DNA of 10,243 nucleotides. Source: Rhizopus sp. PT2906. Its lineage: Eukaryota; Mucoromycota; Mucoromycetes; Mucorales; Rhizopodaceae. Positions 9,953 through 10,243 of the stretch are shown here, piece by piece. The notes beneath the pieces are model-generated. The model saw nothing but the letters and a program-made list of their open reading frames with translations. It did no database searches and was not told where the DNA came from. Positions within the stretch are counted from its first letter, which is position 1; every line of letters begins with the position of its first letter. The DNA is taken from positions 1 through 10,243 of the forward strand of contig JAMYHX010000848.1 of assembly GCA_025529335.1 (NCBI GenBank). The letters are read 5' to 3'. The position numbers and the translations under genes are program-made.

Positions 9953-9963
9953 AAAAAAGTTAT

Positions 9964-9976
9964 TTTATTGAATAAA
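9964..9976. terminator. Palindromic two-way polyadenylation signal
   Basis: TTTATTGAATAAA is AATAAA on both strands around one central base. It sits 12 bp after the small gene's stop codon and 71 bp past the stop of the minus-strand exon at its right, so it could serve both convergent transcripts. Confidence 0.5.
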
Positions 9977-10046
9977 GCACACAAGTGTTGTCCGAGTTTT
10001 GTTGCTCACTGTCTTCTTTTGATTTGGATAGGACACTATTGACACT

Positions 10047-10172
10047 TCAGGAAGAGCCTTCCTCTTGCAAACGAGCCAACATTGCTACATCACGGCGGAT
10101 CTCCTCATCTTCACACTCTTCCACCGTGAACTGCTTACTTTCTTCTTCGTTTTCACAATCGAAGAGGACTTT
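10047..10172 (-). CDS. Last exon of a gene running off the right end
   Basis: The minus strand reads 41 codons from 10172 to a TGA at 10049..10047, including KQFTVEECEDEEIRRDVAML and ending ARLQEEGSS. The acidic, charged, helix-like composition is protein-like, and AATAAA on the same strand (9969..9964) gives it a 3' end. The upstream boundary would be an acceptor at gaagaatag (ending 10173), with the intron extending past the window. The same frame upstream reads VFEAAGLAEEE and then hits that TAG, so a real stop codon in a continuous exon is the alternative. The Ser-rich frame on the plus strand is its antisense image. I do not recognise the family. Confidence 0.38.
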   Translation of the reverse strand, partial: KVLFDCENEEESKQFTVEECEDEEIRRDVAMLARLQEEGSS

Positions 10173-10243
10173 CTATTCTTCTTCGGCTAGGCCAGCAGCC
10201 TCAAAGACATTTTAATGAAATGCATCAAATAAAGTGTAAGTAA

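Noticed and set aside
9985..10215. Ser-rich plus-strand reading frame as a gene
   Set aside because: Its composition is the antisense image of the acidic minus-strand exon, it lacks a clear promoter, and it lies past a polyadenylation signal.
1..10243. Mobile element, tRNA, rRNA, CRISPR or viral insertion
   Set aside because: By eye I found no transposase or polymerase motifs, terminal repeats, cloverleaf boxes or repeat-spacer arrays; a tRNA or repeat search would be the decisive test.

Overview
The window looks like ordinary nuclear DNA of a filamentous fungus. I infer an early-diverging, Mucoromycota-type fungus from the A/T-rich intergenic DNA, the dense GT...AG introns of mostly 40-66 nt, the compact alternating gene order, and protein families that are recognisable but divergent from yeast. 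Only the gene structure is seen directly; the lineage is inference.

Three multi-exon genes could be rebuilt frame-consistently. (1) PTPA/Rrd, the PP2A phosphatase activator, minus strand, 2445..1129, 6 exons, 357 aa. (2) A Urb2/Npa2-type nucleolar ribosome-biogenesis protein, plus strand, 2789..7872, 16 exons, 1427 aa. (3) A telobox-Myb DNA-binding protein of the Tbf1/Taz1/TRF type, minus strand, 9307..7885, 5 exons, 404 aa. In all three, every inferred splice junction restores one reading frame from start to stop.

Layout from left to right: a TATA box and a broken plus-strand gene of unknown family (237-692); its A/T-rich 3' flank (about 693-1128); PTPA on minus; a 343-bp divergent promoter with CCAAT boxes, a CT microsatellite and an A13 tract; the Urb2-like gene on plus; the telobox gene on minus, only 12 bp from the Urb2-like stop codon; a 5' region with a CA/CACT microsatellite; a small plus-strand orphan gene with a Cys-rich segment (about 9489-9952); and the last exon of a minus-strand gene that runs off the right end (10172..10047). 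Strands strictly alternate, so the window contains three convergent 3'-end pairs. In each one the AATAAA signals of the two strands lie within about 20 bp of each other.

The functions are housekeeping: phosphatase maturation, 60S pre-ribosome assembly and a probable telomere/general regulatory factor. I see no RNA gene, CRISPR array, intact transposon, viral gene or defence cluster, and no convincing new system. The points of most interest are the shared 3'-end architecture, the frameshifted left locus, the two unplaced coding fragments at the right, and start/splice ambiguities at simple repeats.
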